A stretch of DNA of 19,746 bases from JBGOUV01 sp041477815 (GCA_041477815.1 JBGOUV010000080.1:1-19746); one strand, 5' to 3'; shown: positions 5,321 through 15,300, counted from the first letter of the stretch. Made by a program: numbers and translations. The notes: generated by a model from the sequence alone, not told the origin.

Positions 5321-6922
5321 ATGCGATTGATGGCTATTGCATGCTGTCTCGTTGCCCTCGCCCAGGGCCAACAGGCGGCCAAGACCTCGGAGGATCTGTG
5401 CACGCTGCCGCCGTCGAGCCGCCCGCCGCTGCTGCCGGCGCGGCTGTTGCCGGGTCAGGGGCGGTCACACCTGACCATTACGACCAAGTCGCCGGAGGCC
5501 CAGAAGTTCTTCGACCAGGGCCTGGCCCAGATGCACAACTTCTCGTCGTACGAGGCGGAGCGGTCGTTCCTGCAGGCGGCGCAGCTCGATCCGGAGGCGG
5601 CTATGCCGCAGTGGGGGATCGCCATGGTGGCGGCCGGCGACTATCGGCCCACCTTCCAGTTGCGCGACGGTGGTAACCGTCCCGGCACCCGAACGCCGAG
5701 CCCCGGTCTGGAGCGGGCCCGCGCCGCCGCCGAGAAGGCCCGGAAACTGAGTGACCCGGCTACGCCGCTCGAGAAGCTGTACATTGCGGCTGTCGTGGCG
5801 CGGCGGAATCCCGAGGCTAAGGATGCGGAGGCCGGCTACCTGCAGGCGTTGCGCGACCTGCTTCGCACCTACCAGAAAGAGGTAGAGGCGAAGTCATTTT
5901 TGGCTCTGGGCCTGATGTCCGGGTACGCGCCGCCGGACAAGAAGCCCCGGGCGGGGACCGAGGAGAGCTACACGCTCTTGAAAGAGATCCTGGCGCAGGA
6001 CCCGGACCACGTCGGCGCCCACCACTACGTGATTCACGCCCTGGAAGGGTCGACGCATCCGCAGGACGCCTGGGCAAGCTGCAAGCGGTATCCCGAGTTG
6101 TCGCCGGGGGTGCCTCATGCCCTGCACATGCCGGGTCATATCTACGTCCAGAGCGACCGCTGGACGGACGCGGCGGCGGCGTTCGAGGCGGCGGCGCGCA
6201 AGGAGCGGGAGCTCCTGGCGGCCGACCAGCTCTATCCCAACGGGCACCATGGTCATAATGTACACTTCCTGGTCACTACCTACTCGTTCCTGGGACAGTA
6301 CGAGGAGGCCATGAAGAATTCGGGGGAACTGCTGGAGATCCGGGAGAATCCGCGCGAGGCCAAGCAGGCCGGCAACACCCGGACGCCGTACCGGCAAGGG
6401 TGGTTTGCGCGGATGCGGACGCTGGTGCAGTTCGGCAAGTGGGAGGAGATCCTGGCGGGGAAGCTGCTGCCCGAGTATCCGGTCGCGCGCGAGCAGGCGT
6501 GGCGGCACTGGGCGCGCGGTCTGGCCTTCGCCGCGCGCGGTGATGCGGCCCAGGCGCGCGCCGAGGCCAAGTCCATGGACGAGCAGATGAAGGCGTGGGA
6601 GAAGGTTTCGGGGTCGCCGGCGCCACAGCTCGAGGTGGCGCGCCTGGAGTTGTCCGGCCACGTGGAGATGGCGGCGGGACACAAGAAGAAGGGCCTGGAC
6701 CTGCTGGAGCGGGCGGCGATGCGGGAGTTGGCGCTGCCCTACAACGAGCCGGCGGCCTATCCGCGTCCAGTGTGGGAGGCGATGGGGCAGGCGGCGTGGG
6801 AGGCGCGGGACCGGAAGCGGGCGGAGACGGCGTTCCGGCGGGCGCTGGAGCAGAATCCCGGAAGCAGCCGGGCGCGGCAGGGGCTGGGCACGACGGCGGC
6901 GGCCGGCGGCGGAGGGGAATGA
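5321..6922 (+). CDS. Exported TPR protein with conserved histidine motifs
   Basis: A 533-residue protein with an N-terminal signal peptide (cleavage near ALAQG-QQ, residue 16). Tetratricopeptide-like helices are visible at about 56-105 (SPEAQKFFDQGLAQM...SFLQAAQLDPEAAMPQWGIAM), 215-245, 275-340 and 495-525. Three histidine-rich motifs stand out: HHYVIHALE (234-242), HALHMPGHIY (266-275) and NGHHGHNVHFL (308-317). These recur in a large family of periplasmic TPR proteins from acidobacteria and relatives whose function is not known to me. It begins 5 bases after the SCO gene, with GAGGA 10 bases upstream, and its stop overlaps the next start in ATGA. The neighbour suggests a metal-related or scaffold role. 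Other assignments (adaptor, secretion helper) are equally open. Confidence 0.75.
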   Translation: MRLMAIACCLVALAQGQQAAKTSEDLCTLPPSSRPPLLPARLLPGQGRSHLTITTKSPEAQKFFDQGLAQMHNFSSYEAERSFLQAAQLDPEAAMPQWGIAMVAAGDYRPTFQLRDGGNRPGTRTPSPGLERARAAAEKARKLSDPATPLEKLYIAAVVARRNPEAKDAEAGYLQALRDLLRTYQKEVEAKSFLALGLMSGYAPPDKKPRAGTEESYTLLKEILAQDPDHVGAHHYVIHALEGSTHPQDAWASCKRYPELSPGVPHALHMPGHIYVQSDRWTDAAAAFEAAARKERELLAADQLYPNGHHGHNVHFLVTTYSFLGQYEEAMKNSGELLEIRENPREAKQAGNTRTPYRQGWFARMRTLVQFGKWEEILAGKLLPEYPVAREQAWRHWARGLAFAARGDAAQARAEAKSMDEQMKAWEKVSGSPAPQLEVARLELSGHVEMAAGHKKKGLDLLERAAMRELALPYNEPAAYPRPVWEAMGQAAWEARDRKRAETAFRRALEQNPGSSRARQGLGTTAAAGGGGE

Positions 6923-8658
6923 GGCTGGCCGTACTTCTGCTGCCGGCGGCCGTAAGCCTGGCCGCTGAGATTCCCCGCCCCGAGCATCCGCAGCCGCAGT
7001 TTGTCCGCGAGGCCTGGCTGAATTTGAACGGCGAGTGGCAGTTTGGCTACGACGAAAGCCTCTCCAGGAGTATTACCGTGCCCTACTGCCCGGAGTCCCC
7101 GCTGAGCGGGATCGGGGACACCGGCTTTCACCCCCTGGTGTGGTATCGGCGAACCTTCCGCGTTCCGGCGGCGTGGAAGGGCCAGCGCGTCTTGCTGCAC
7201 TTCGGGGCGGTCGACTACCGGGCGTGGGTAGCGGTGAACGGGAAGCCGGCCGGAACGCATGAGGGCGGCCATGTGCCGTTCGCTTTCGACATCACACCGC
7301 TGCTGGCGGCCGGCGAGAATACGGTGACGGTACGGGCCGAGGATCCACCGACGGACCGCTACATCCCCCGGGGCAAGCAGTTCTGGGAGCCGAAGTCACG
7401 AGGTATCTACTATACACGAACCACCGGAGTTTGGCAGACGGTGTGGCTGGAGGCGGTGGGGAGGAGTTATCTGTCCTCGGTACGGATGACGCCGGACTTC
7501 GGGCGAGGCTCGGTGCAGTTCGACTTTCGGATCGACCGCCCGCAGCCGGGGGCGGAGATCGCCATCGAAGTGAGCTTCCAGGGCCAGCGGCGGGCGGCGG
7601 GAACGGCGGCGGCCGAGCAGGAGCGGGCGGCGGCCGTGATCCTGGTGCCCAACCCGCAACCGTGGTCCCCGGCCGCTCCCAACCTCTACGACGTCACGTT
7701 CGAGCTGCGACAGGATGGGAAGGCGCTCGACCGGGTCACGTCCTACTTCGGGCTGCGCACCGTTACCATCGAGCGCGACCGGGTGCTGGTGAACCGCCGC
7801 ACGACTTACCTCAAGATGGTACTCGACCAGGGCTACTGGCCCCAGAGTCTGCTGACCCCACCGTCGGACGAGGCCATCCAGTACGACATCCGGCTCACCA
7901 AGGAGATGGGGTTCAACGGCGTTCGCAAGCACCAGAAGCTGGAGGACCCGCGCTACCTCTATTGGGCCGACCGGATGGGGCTGCTGGTGTCGTCGGAGAT
8001 GGCCAACGCCCAGCTCTTCGACGAGCGCTATGCGGCGGCCTTCACGCGGGAGTGGATCGAAGCGGTGGAGCGGGATTACAACCATCCGTCGGTCATCCTG
8101 TGGATCCCCATCAACGAGAGCTGGGGGGTCCACGACGCGCGGGACCCGCGCCAGCAGATGCATCTGAAGAGTTTGTACGCGCTCACCAGGTCCCTCGACG
8201 CCACCAGGCCGGTCGTCGACAACGACGGCTGGGAGCATACCGATGCGACCGACCTGTTCACGCTGCATGACTACGCCCGGACGGGCGCGCTGCTCTACGA
8301 GAAGTACAAGTCGCTGGGACCGGCCAACATCCCCAATACCGGCCGCATCTCGCTGATCCCCGGGTTCCGCTACAACGGGACGCCGTTCTGGATGAGCGAG
8401 TACGGGGGCATCGCCTATGTCCCGCCGTTGGCCCAGGTACCGGGCGACTCCTGGGGCTACTCGGGTGTCGAGAAGACGGCGGAGGCCGCTCTGGAGCGCT
8501 ACCGGGGCCTGACCGAGGCGATCTTTCGCATCCCGGCCTTTGCCGGGTATTGCTACACACAACTGACCGACGTCGAGCAGGAGGTCAACGGCCTGCTCAC
8601 CTACGATCGCAAACCGAAGTTTGACGTGAAGGTGATCCATGCCATCAACAACCCCTGA
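6919..8658 (+). CDS. Glycoside hydrolase family 2, beta-galactosidase/glucuronidase-like
   Basis: A 579-residue exported glycosidase with a signal peptide (residues 1-16, MRLAVLLLPAAVSLAA). The GH2 domain order is clear. A jelly-roll sugar-binding domain spans about 22-180 (LNLNGEWQF, WYRRTFRVP, VNGKPAGTHEGGHVPFAFDI), an immunoglobulin-like domain about 185-285, and a TIM barrel from about 295. The acid/base is E400 in WIPINESWG and the nucleophile is E494 in WMSEYGG. The sugar specificity (galactose, glucuronic acid, mannose or other) cannot be set. The ATG overlaps the stop of the TPR gene (ATGA) behind GGAGGGG, so translation is coupled. At about 580 residues it is a compact member without the C-terminal domains of LacZ. 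It probably removes sugars from plant or microbial polysaccharide in the periplasm. Confidence 0.9.
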   Translation: MRLAVLLLPAAVSLAAEIPRPEHPQPQFVREAWLNLNGEWQFGYDESLSRSITVPYCPESPLSGIGDTGFHPLVWYRRTFRVPAAWKGQRVLLHFGAVDYRAWVAVNGKPAGTHEGGHVPFAFDITPLLAAGENTVTVRAEDPPTDRYIPRGKQFWEPKSRGIYYTRTTGVWQTVWLEAVGRSYLSSVRMTPDFGRGSVQFDFRIDRPQPGAEIAIEVSFQGQRRAAGTAAAEQERAAAVILVPNPQPWSPAAPNLYDVTFELRQDGKALDRVTSYFGLRTVTIERDRVLVNRRTTYLKMVLDQGYWPQSLLTPPSDEAIQYDIRLTKEMGFNGVRKHQKLEDPRYLYWADRMGLLVSSEMANAQLFDERYAAAFTREWIEAVERDYNHPSVILWIPINESWGVHDARDPRQQMHLKSLYALTRSLDATRPVVDNDGWEHTDATDLFTLHDYARTGALLYEKYKSLGPANIPNTGRISLIPGFRYNGTPFWMSEYGGIAYVPPLAQVPGDSWGYSGVEKTAEAALERYRGLTEAIFRIPAFAGYCYTQLTDVEQEVNGLLTYDRKPKFDVKVIHAINNP

Positions 8659-9607
8659 TCCTCTTGAGATTGACCCCTGTGAAGCAATCGATGAACCGGA
8701 CCGCCGGGAATTCCTGAAGGGCGCGGCGATCTTGGCGGCGGCCCCGCAGTCCCAGGGCGTTCATATGCCGGAGGCGAAAGGGGGCCCCGTGCTGCCCACC
8801 GTGCCGTTTGGGCGCTACCGTCTCACCCGCATGATCGCCGGCGCCAACCCCATCTATGGGTACTCGCACTTCAACCGGATCCTGGACGACCAGTTCCGCG
8901 AATACCACTCCACTGAGCGCGTCCTCGACTTTCTGCGGAACCTGGAGCGCGCCGGGATCAACACCTGGCAGGCGAGCTGGAGCGAGCGTCTGGAGAATGA
9001 CTGGCTGAAGTACAAGGAACAGGGCGGCAAGCTGCAGTTGCTGATTCTGTCGCGGCCGCAGTTCAACGACACGCCCGAGGTGCTGCCACGCGTGATGAAG
9101 CTCAAACCCCTGGGGATCGCCCAGCACGGGTCGCGCACCAACCAGTATTGGGAGGAGGGCCGGATCGACAAATCGGTCGATTACTTGAAACGCCTCCGGG
9201 ACACTGGAGCCATGGTGGGGTTTTCCGGACATAACCCGCGAGAGATTGAGTACGCCGAGGAGAAGGGCTGGCCGGTGGACTACTACATGACCTGCCTCTA
9301 CTATATGAACCGGTCGCGCGAGAGCCTGGCTAAGCTTCTGGGCGAGGCGCCTCTAGGTGAAGTGTACCTGCCGTCCGACCCGGCCAAGATGATGGCCACC
9401 GTCCGGCAGGCGAAGAAACCGTGCCTGGCCTACAAAGTATTCGCCGCCGGCCGGACCATCAACAGTCCGCACCAGGTCCGCCAGAGTCTGGCGGCGGCCC
9501 TCGGCGGCATTAAGCCCACCGACGCGATTATCGTAGGTATGTATCAGAGGCTCAGCGACCAGATCGGCCAGAACACCCAGTTCGTACGGGAGATCCTGGG
9601 GAGCTAA
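8639..9607 (+). CDS. Aldo/keto-reductase-like TIM-barrel protein with twin-arginine motif
   Basis: A 322-residue protein. DRREFLKGAAILAAAP at residues 21-36 matches the twin-arginine consensus (RRxFLK), although the hydrophobic stretch is short. From residue 55 it reads like an aldo/keto-reductase barrel: PFGRYRLTRMIAGANPI, ERAGINTWQASW, FSGHNPREIEYA (compare the 'GvSnh' strand) and AIIVGMYQRLSDQIGQN at the end. I cannot identify the usual Asp-Tyr-Lys-His tetrad with confidence, so catalysis is unproven. Relatives are annotated as hypothetical or AKR proteins in acidobacteria and planctomycetes. The start lies inside the GH2 gene (20-base overlap) behind GGTGATC at 8631-8637; no closer in-frame ATG/GTG/TTG precedes the RR motif. 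It may modify a sugar released by its neighbour (inference). Confidence 0.65.
   Translation: MPSTTPDPLEIDPCEAIDEPDRREFLKGAAILAAAPQSQGVHMPEAKGGPVLPTVPFGRYRLTRMIAGANPIYGYSHFNRILDDQFREYHSTERVLDFLRNLERAGINTWQASWSERLENDWLKYKEQGGKLQLLILSRPQFNDTPEVLPRVMKLKPLGIAQHGSRTNQYWEEGRIDKSVDYLKRLRDTGAMVGFSGHNPREIEYAEEKGWPVDYYMTCLYYMNRSRESLAKLLGEAPLGEVYLPSDPAKMMATVRQAKKPCLAYKVFAAGRTINSPHQVRQSLAAALGGIKPTDAIIVGMYQRLSDQIGQNTQFVREILGS
9598..9603 (+). promoter_or_regulatory. Shine-Dalgarno sequence for the TTG-started permease
   Basis: GGGGAG lies 5 bases before the TTG at 9609 and overlaps the end of the preceding gene. It decides the rare start codon: no ATG lies near, and the TTG frame gives the expected N-terminus of an FtsX-type permease. 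Confidence 0.6.
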
Positions 9608-9608
9608 A

Positions 9609-12092
9609 TTGGTCCTCCTGCGGCTGATCAGCTGGCCCTACGCGCGCAAGCACCTGCTGCGGTCGCTGCTGAATATCGCAGGCATCGCCTTGGGGGTGGC
9701 GGTGTGGGTGGGAATTCACGCCGCCAACCAGTCGGTGTTCTACGCCTTCCAGCAGACGGTGAACCACGTCGCTGGGGCGACGCAGTTGCAGATCCTGTCG
9801 GGGCGGGCGGGGTTCGACGAGACCGTGCTGGAGCGGGTGCAGGCGGCGCCGGAGGTCCGGGTGGCGGCGCCGGTGATCGAGACCATCGTGGATACGGGCC
9901 TGGCGGGACAGGGGAACCTGCTCATGCTGGGGGTCGATATGACCGGCGACCGGAGCCTGCGGCGGTACGAGATCGAGGGCGCCGACACCGACACGATCGA
10001 CGATCCCCTGGTGTTCCTGGCGCAGCCGGACTCGCTGCTGGTGACGCGGGAGTTCGCCGCGCGGCACGGACTGGGGCTGGGCAGCCGGTTACCGCTGCAG
10101 ACGATGGCGGGTCCGCGGCAGTTTACCGTGCGGGGCCTGTTGCGTCCGGGAGGCTTGGCCCGGGCATACGGCGGCAACGTGGCGGTGATGGACCTCTACG
10201 CCGCCCAAGCCATCCTAGGTCGCGGCCGGACCATCGACCGCATCGACGTGGGGCTGGTCGAAGGCGTGTCGCTCGACCAGGGGCGCGAGGCCTTGGAGAA
10301 GCTGCTGGGACCGGGGTTCCAAGTGGAGCCCCCGGCGGCGCGGGGCCGGCAGCTCGATTCCCTGCTGCGCGTTTATTCCATCACCGTGGATATCTGCAGC
10401 TTGTTCGCTCTGCTCATCGGGATGTTCATCATCTACAACTCGTTTGCCGTGGCGGTGGCGGAGCGGCGGTACGAGATCGGGGTTCTGCGGGCCCTGGGAG
10501 CCAGGCAGGCCCAGATCCGCGCGCTGTTTCTGGGAGAGAGCGCGGTGGCGGGGTTGGCAGGGAGCGGTCTGGGAGTAGCGGCGGGCATCGGGATGGCCCA
10601 GGTTATGGCCGGATACATCACGGTGGTACTGGAGGGGATGTACGGGGTAGCGGAGCGGGTCCAGGAAGTAGCCGCCCAGCCGTGGCTGATCGCGGCCGCG
10701 GTGGCGGCCGGTACGGTCACCAGCATGGCTGCAGCACTGGCTCCGGCGCAGGCCGCCGCCCGGGTGGATCCGACGCAGGCCTTGCAGAAGGGCAAGTTCC
10801 AGGTCTTCTCCTTGCGGGAACACCGGCTGCGGCGGGCGGCGGCCGCGGGTCTCGCGGTGCTGTCGGCGCTGTGCCTGACGCGGGGCCGGTCCATGCTGCC
10901 GTTGTACGCCGGCTACGCGGGGTCGATCCTGGCGGCCCTGCTGTTGACGCCGTCTCTGGCTATGGGGCTGGCCCGCCTGCTGCGGCCGCTATTGCGCGCG
11001 CTGCGGCCGGTGGAGGGCGCCCTGGCCGTGGACAGCCTGCTGCAGTCGCCCCGCCGCACGTCCGCCACCGTTGCCGCGCTGATGATCTCACTGGCCCTGA
11101 CCCTGGGGATGGCGGGCATCGCCCGGGGCGCTCACGCCTCCATCATCGAGTGGCTTCGCACCACGCTCGACCCCGACCTATTCGTCACTACCAGCCGCAC
11201 CCTGACCACGGCCGCCTTCCGGTTTCCGTCGTCGATGGCCGAGGAGTTGCGCCGGATCGAGGGGATCGCCCGGGTACAGGGAGTACGCAGCACGCGGATC
11301 CGGCTCGGCGACAAGCTGGTGCTGCTCAGCGCCGTGGACCAGGTCCTGGGCGGCGGACTGAGCGTCTCGGAGAACTTCGCCGCGCTGTACGGGGTGCGGG
11401 TGGGCGACCTGCTCGCAGTGCCCACGCCCGGGGGCGTCTTGCGGCGTCCCATCGCCGGACTGGTCCGCGACTACCAGAATCAGCAGGGGACCATCCTGCT
11501 CGACCGGCAGCTTTACCAGGAGCACTGGAAGGACGACACGGTCAACGTGTTCCGCATCTACCTGCAGCCGGGCGCGCCGGCCGAGGAGGTCCGCGCCGCG
11601 ATCGTGAAGGCCTGCGGAGCCGAGCGGCGCCTGTTTGTTCTTACCAATACCGAAGTGCGGGGCTACATCGAGCGGGTGGCCGACCAGTGGTTCCGGGTCA
11701 CTTACGTGCAGACGGCGGTGGCGGTGCTGGTGGCTCTTATGGGCATTATAACCACCCTAACGGTGTCGATCACCGACCGGCGGCGGGAGCTGGGGGTGCT
11801 GCAGGCCGTGGGCGGCCTGCGCCGCCAGGTCCGCGGGACCATACGGATGGAGGCGGTGGCCATCGGGGTCATCGGCCTGGTGCTGGGACTGGCGCTGGGA
11901 GCGCTGAACCTCTACTACAGCCTGGAGATCGTGCGCCGCGACATCTCCGGCATGGCGTTTGATTACCACTACCCTGCAGGGACGGCGCTGCTGCTGGCGC
12001 CGGTGATTCTAACGGCGGCGTTTCTGGCCTCGCTGGCGCCGGCCGAGAGCGCGCTGCGGGGGAGACTGGCGGAAGCGCTGGAGTATGAGTAG
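9609..12092 (+). CDS. ABC-type permease with two FtsX domains (MacB/LolE/YbbP-like)
   Basis: An 827-residue inner-membrane protein. TM1 lies at about 18-38, followed by a periplasmic MacB-like domain (about 45-255), and a first FtsX core with membrane segments at about 265-290, 312-335 and 358-383. After these come two linking segments (about 408-450), a second start helix (about 483-505), another periplasmic domain, and a second FtsX core (about 697-722, 742-765, 787-808). The duplicated signature follows the first helix of each core: AERRYEIGVLRALGAR and TDRRRELGVLQAVGGL. Such permeases couple to a LolD/MacB-type ATPase for lipoprotein release, efflux or peptide signalling. No ATPase gene is in the window, so the partner must be elsewhere. 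The TTG start is one base after the stop of the preceding gene. It is the last gene of the operon. Confidence 0.88.
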   Translation: MVLLRLISWPYARKHLLRSLLNIAGIALGVAVWVGIHAANQSVFYAFQQTVNHVAGATQLQILSGRAGFDETVLERVQAAPEVRVAAPVIETIVDTGLAGQGNLLMLGVDMTGDRSLRRYEIEGADTDTIDDPLVFLAQPDSLLVTREFAARHGLGLGSRLPLQTMAGPRQFTVRGLLRPGGLARAYGGNVAVMDLYAAQAILGRGRTIDRIDVGLVEGVSLDQGREALEKLLGPGFQVEPPAARGRQLDSLLRVYSITVDICSLFALLIGMFIIYNSFAVAVAERRYEIGVLRALGARQAQIRALFLGESAVAGLAGSGLGVAAGIGMAQVMAGYITVVLEGMYGVAERVQEVAAQPWLIAAAVAAGTVTSMAAALAPAQAAARVDPTQALQKGKFQVFSLREHRLRRAAAAGLAVLSALCLTRGRSMLPLYAGYAGSILAALLLTPSLAMGLARLLRPLLRALRPVEGALAVDSLLQSPRRTSATVAALMISLALTLGMAGIARGAHASIIEWLRTTLDPDLFVTTSRTLTTAAFRFPSSMAEELRRIEGIARVQGVRSTRIRLGDKLVLLSAVDQVLGGGLSVSENFAALYGVRVGDLLAVPTPGGVLRRPIAGLVRDYQNQQGTILLDRQLYQEHWKDDTVNVFRIYLQPGAPAEEVRAAIVKACGAERRLFVLTNTEVRGYIERVADQWFRVTYVQTAVAVLVALMGIITTLTVSITDRRRELGVLQAVGGLRRQVRGTIRMEAVAIGVIGLVLGLALGALNLYYSLEIVRRDISGMAFDYHYPAGTALLLAPVILTAAFLASLAPAESALRGRLAEALEYE

Positions 12093-12254
12093 GCCTTCCG
12101 GCTACCGGGACCGGCAGTGGATCCGCGTTTCTGGAACGGCAAGACCGCGAGAGCTTGGTTTCCGCCCCAGCGCGGCCGGCCTGTTCAAGGCGTAGGACCG
12201 GTCGCGGTTCGGTCCAGCCAAGTCTCGCCCTCAAAAATAAAGATCAAAAACAGC

Positions 12255-12283
12255 TTGCATCTCCCTCCTGCCGTTTATAGACT
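12255..12283 (+). promoter_or_regulatory. Sigma-70-type promoter of the TonB-receptor operon
   Basis: TTGCAT (12255-12260), a 17-base spacer and TAGACT (12278-12283) form the best -35/-10 pair in the window. An A-rich tract just upstream (12231-12250, with AAAAATAA and CAAAAA) could act as an UP element. Transcription should begin near 12290, giving a leader of about 15 bases that carries GGAGGGG (12293-12299), 5 bases before the ATG. This unit is therefore built differently from the leaderless-type starts elsewhere. The 212-base gap before it otherwise holds only a weak hairpin (12195-12215). Confidence 0.6.
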
Positions 12284-12304
12284 AAACGACACGGAGGGGC
12301 TCCT

Positions 12305-15300
12305 ATGAAACGGTCCGTTTTGCTGGCTTTAGCAGCAGCATTCCTGCATCCGACGGTCGCGCGGCCGCAGGCCAGCAGCAGCACGGTGCGCGGAACGGTT
12401 CGCGACCAGGCGCAGGCCATCATCCCCGCGGCTAAAGTCACCCTGGTCAACACGGCCACAAACGTCCCGCGAGAAACGCAGACCAACGACGCGGGCCTCT
12501 ACGTGTTCCCGGGCGTGATCCCGGGGCCGTATCGCATCACGGTGGAATTCGCCGGCCTGCAGAAGTTCGAGGGTACGCTCACCGTACAGGTGCAGCAGGA
12601 CGCGACCGTGGACGTGGTCTTGCACGTCGCGCAGGCGGTGACCCAGGTCGACGTGCGGGACGTGACGCCCCTGGTGACTACAGATAGGCCCACGCTGGGC
12701 CACGTCCTGGAGCGGCAGCGCATCGAGCAGTTGCCGATCAACGGCCGCGGCTACCAGGCGCTGCTCCAGACCGTTCCGGGCATCGATTCGACCGGCATCG
12801 TCCAGGCCTATGGAATGCGGACCAATACCAGCATGACGCTGTTTGACGGCGCTCCGGTGAACGAGGTCTGGGAGGGATGGGACTTCGGGCGGCCGCCCGG
12901 ACTCGACTCCATCGAGGAGTTCACGGTGGAGCTGAACAACTCCTCGGCGAAGTTCACGCGGCCGGCCACGATTCTGTTGTCGAGCAAGAGCGGCACCAAC
13001 TCGTTCCACGGAGCGGTGTTCGAGACCAACCGGAACAGCGGCTACGGAGTGGCCCGCCGACGGCAGGACAGCTTCACCAAGCCCCCCTTCTTGAACCGCA
13101 ACGAGTTCGGCATCTCGGCCGGGGGGCCGGTCTACCTTCCCAAGCTATACGACGGCCGCGACCGCACGTTCTTTTACTTCTCCTGGGAAGGGGCCAGGAG
13201 CAAGAGCTACGCGACGAACCAGTACAACGTCCCCACCGAGGCGATGCGGAACGGGGATTTTCGCGGGCTGGTCGACAGCCAGGGGCGGCAGATCACCCTC
13301 TACGATCCGCTGACCACCGACCCGGTCACCTGGCGGCGGCAGCCGCTCTCCTATCGGGGCATCCCCAACATGATCGACCCGGCGCGCATCAGCCCGGTAG
13401 CCAAGTACATTTACAGCATCACGCCGCTGCCGACCCGGCCGGAGGTGAATCCTCTGATCGACGTGAACTGGGTAGGTCCCACAGGTATTCCCAACAGCCA
13501 AAACACGTATAGCATCCGGCTGGATCACCGGTTCTCGGACAAGGACCTGCTGTACGGGCGGTTCACTTACGGCCAGAACGATCACTGGCTGGGCAATACC
13601 TTCATGCTGCCGGTCAACATCGGAAAATACCCGAACGTGGCGGGGCTTACCAACCGGCACTGGCCCAATCACACCGGATCGGCGACGTGGGTGCATGCCG
13701 TCTCCCCGACCATGACCAATGAGCTGCTCCTCAATGCCTCGCGGGACTTCCATCGGCGGGGCTCGGGTGATTTTGAGACCGACTACGCGTCCGCCCTGGG
13801 TCTGCCCAACCCGTTTGGGGCTCCGAATTGGCCGGTGTTTTCCGGCGCGGGTCTGCCCGGATCGGGCACCAGCGGCTTTCCGTTCAGCTCGGGCGGCCTG
13901 TTCTGGTTGATCACAAACTACGGGATCGTCCAGGACAACGCCACCAAAGTGGTAGGGAAACATGAGCTGCAGTTCGGCTTCCACTTGCGCCGCGAGATCA
14001 TTGAAAAATCCTCGAACTCCCTGGCCGGCGGATTCGACGCCGGCACCCTGGCCACGTCGTTGTACGACTCGACTTCGACGGCGTCCAATCCGATCGTCAC
14101 GCCGCTGACGGGATTCGGCCTGGCCAATTTTTCGCTGGGGGTCATGAATTACACTGCCGCGTTCCGGCGGCCCTGGTTCCACTTCCGCCGGTGGGAATAT
14201 GCGCCGTACCTGCAGGACAACTGGAAGGTGACGCCGCGGTTGACGCTGAACCTGGGGCTGCGCTACGAGCTCCGTACGCCGCTGCATGACAAGGACGGCA
14301 CGCTTCTCACCTTCGATCTGGCCAAGCGGGCGTATGTCGTGGGCACCGATCTGGACAGCTTCACCAGGCTCGGCGCGACGCTGCCTTCGATCCTGACCGC
14401 CTTGCGAGGCTTTGGCGGCAACATCATCAGCTATAAGGATGCCGGGCTGCCCCAGAACCTGTTGTACACGAACTGGAAGCAGTTCGGACCGCGGCTGGGC
14501 TTCGCCTATCGGGCGTTGGACGGCAAGAAGGCGTTTGTGATGCGGGGCGGCTACCGGATGTCCTACTACCCGCAGAAGCTGCAGGATTGGGTAGGGGCGC
14601 AATCCTCTTCCATCCCGGTGGGGGCGAACTTCCAGTACACAGTGAGCAACACGGCGCTGTCGCCGGACGGGCTGCCGAACTACGGGTTGCGCACCGCACC
14701 GACCTACATTGCCGGCGTGAACACCCCCAGCTCCATCATCAATACGAACGATACGCGGCTCCTGGCGCGGGGCTTCGGCGCCCAGTTCCTCGATCCGCAC
14801 CATACCGACGGCCGGGTGCAGGATTGGAACTTCACCGTAGAGAAGGAAGTGGGGTCGGGCATGGTGGTGCGGGCGGCCTACGTCGGCAACTACGGAGATA
14901 AGCAGCAACAATGGGTGGATTACAACGACTCGACTCCGGACTATATCTGGTACGCTACCCGGAGAGAACCGTTGCCGACCGGAGAATTCGCCTCGGTGGC
15001 CACCCGGCCATACGATCAGAGGACCTACGGGACTATCAACCTTTTCACCGCCAGCGGCTACGGCCGTTACAATGGGGCCCAATTGGAATTGGAGCGGCGT
15101 TACCACAATGGCTTGGGTTACCAGATCTTCTGGAACGTCGGTAACACGCTGTTGGTAAACCGCGATACCGACGATACCCAGAGCTTGGACGCTGTTCTGG
15201 GCCTGAACAATTTCCTGCCGGGCGCGGTCCCCACGGATATCGAGGCGCGCAACCGCTTCCTGAACTATAAGCGCGACCCCAATACGCCCAAGCACCAGGT

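Noticed and set aside
7396..8640. 414-codon open frame antisense to the GH2 gene
   Set aside because: Low-information composition with no start signal, opposite a well-supported glycosidase.
9704..11962. 752-codon frame within the FtsX permease, same strand
   Set aside because: It is Gly/Arg/Pro-rich shadow translation; the other frame gives duplicated FtsX signatures and membrane helices.
12195..12215. Hairpin GGACCG/CGGTCC with 9-base loop after the permease gene, considered as a terminator
   Set aside because: Only six base pairs and no T-tract on either side; such a stem is common by chance at this GC content.
13145..15295. 716-codon open frame antisense to the TonB receptor
   Set aside because: It has no family resemblance, is Arg/Val/Gly/Gln-rich, and mirrors the codon bias of the receptor gene on the other strand. 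Long antisense frames are expected in GC-rich DNA.
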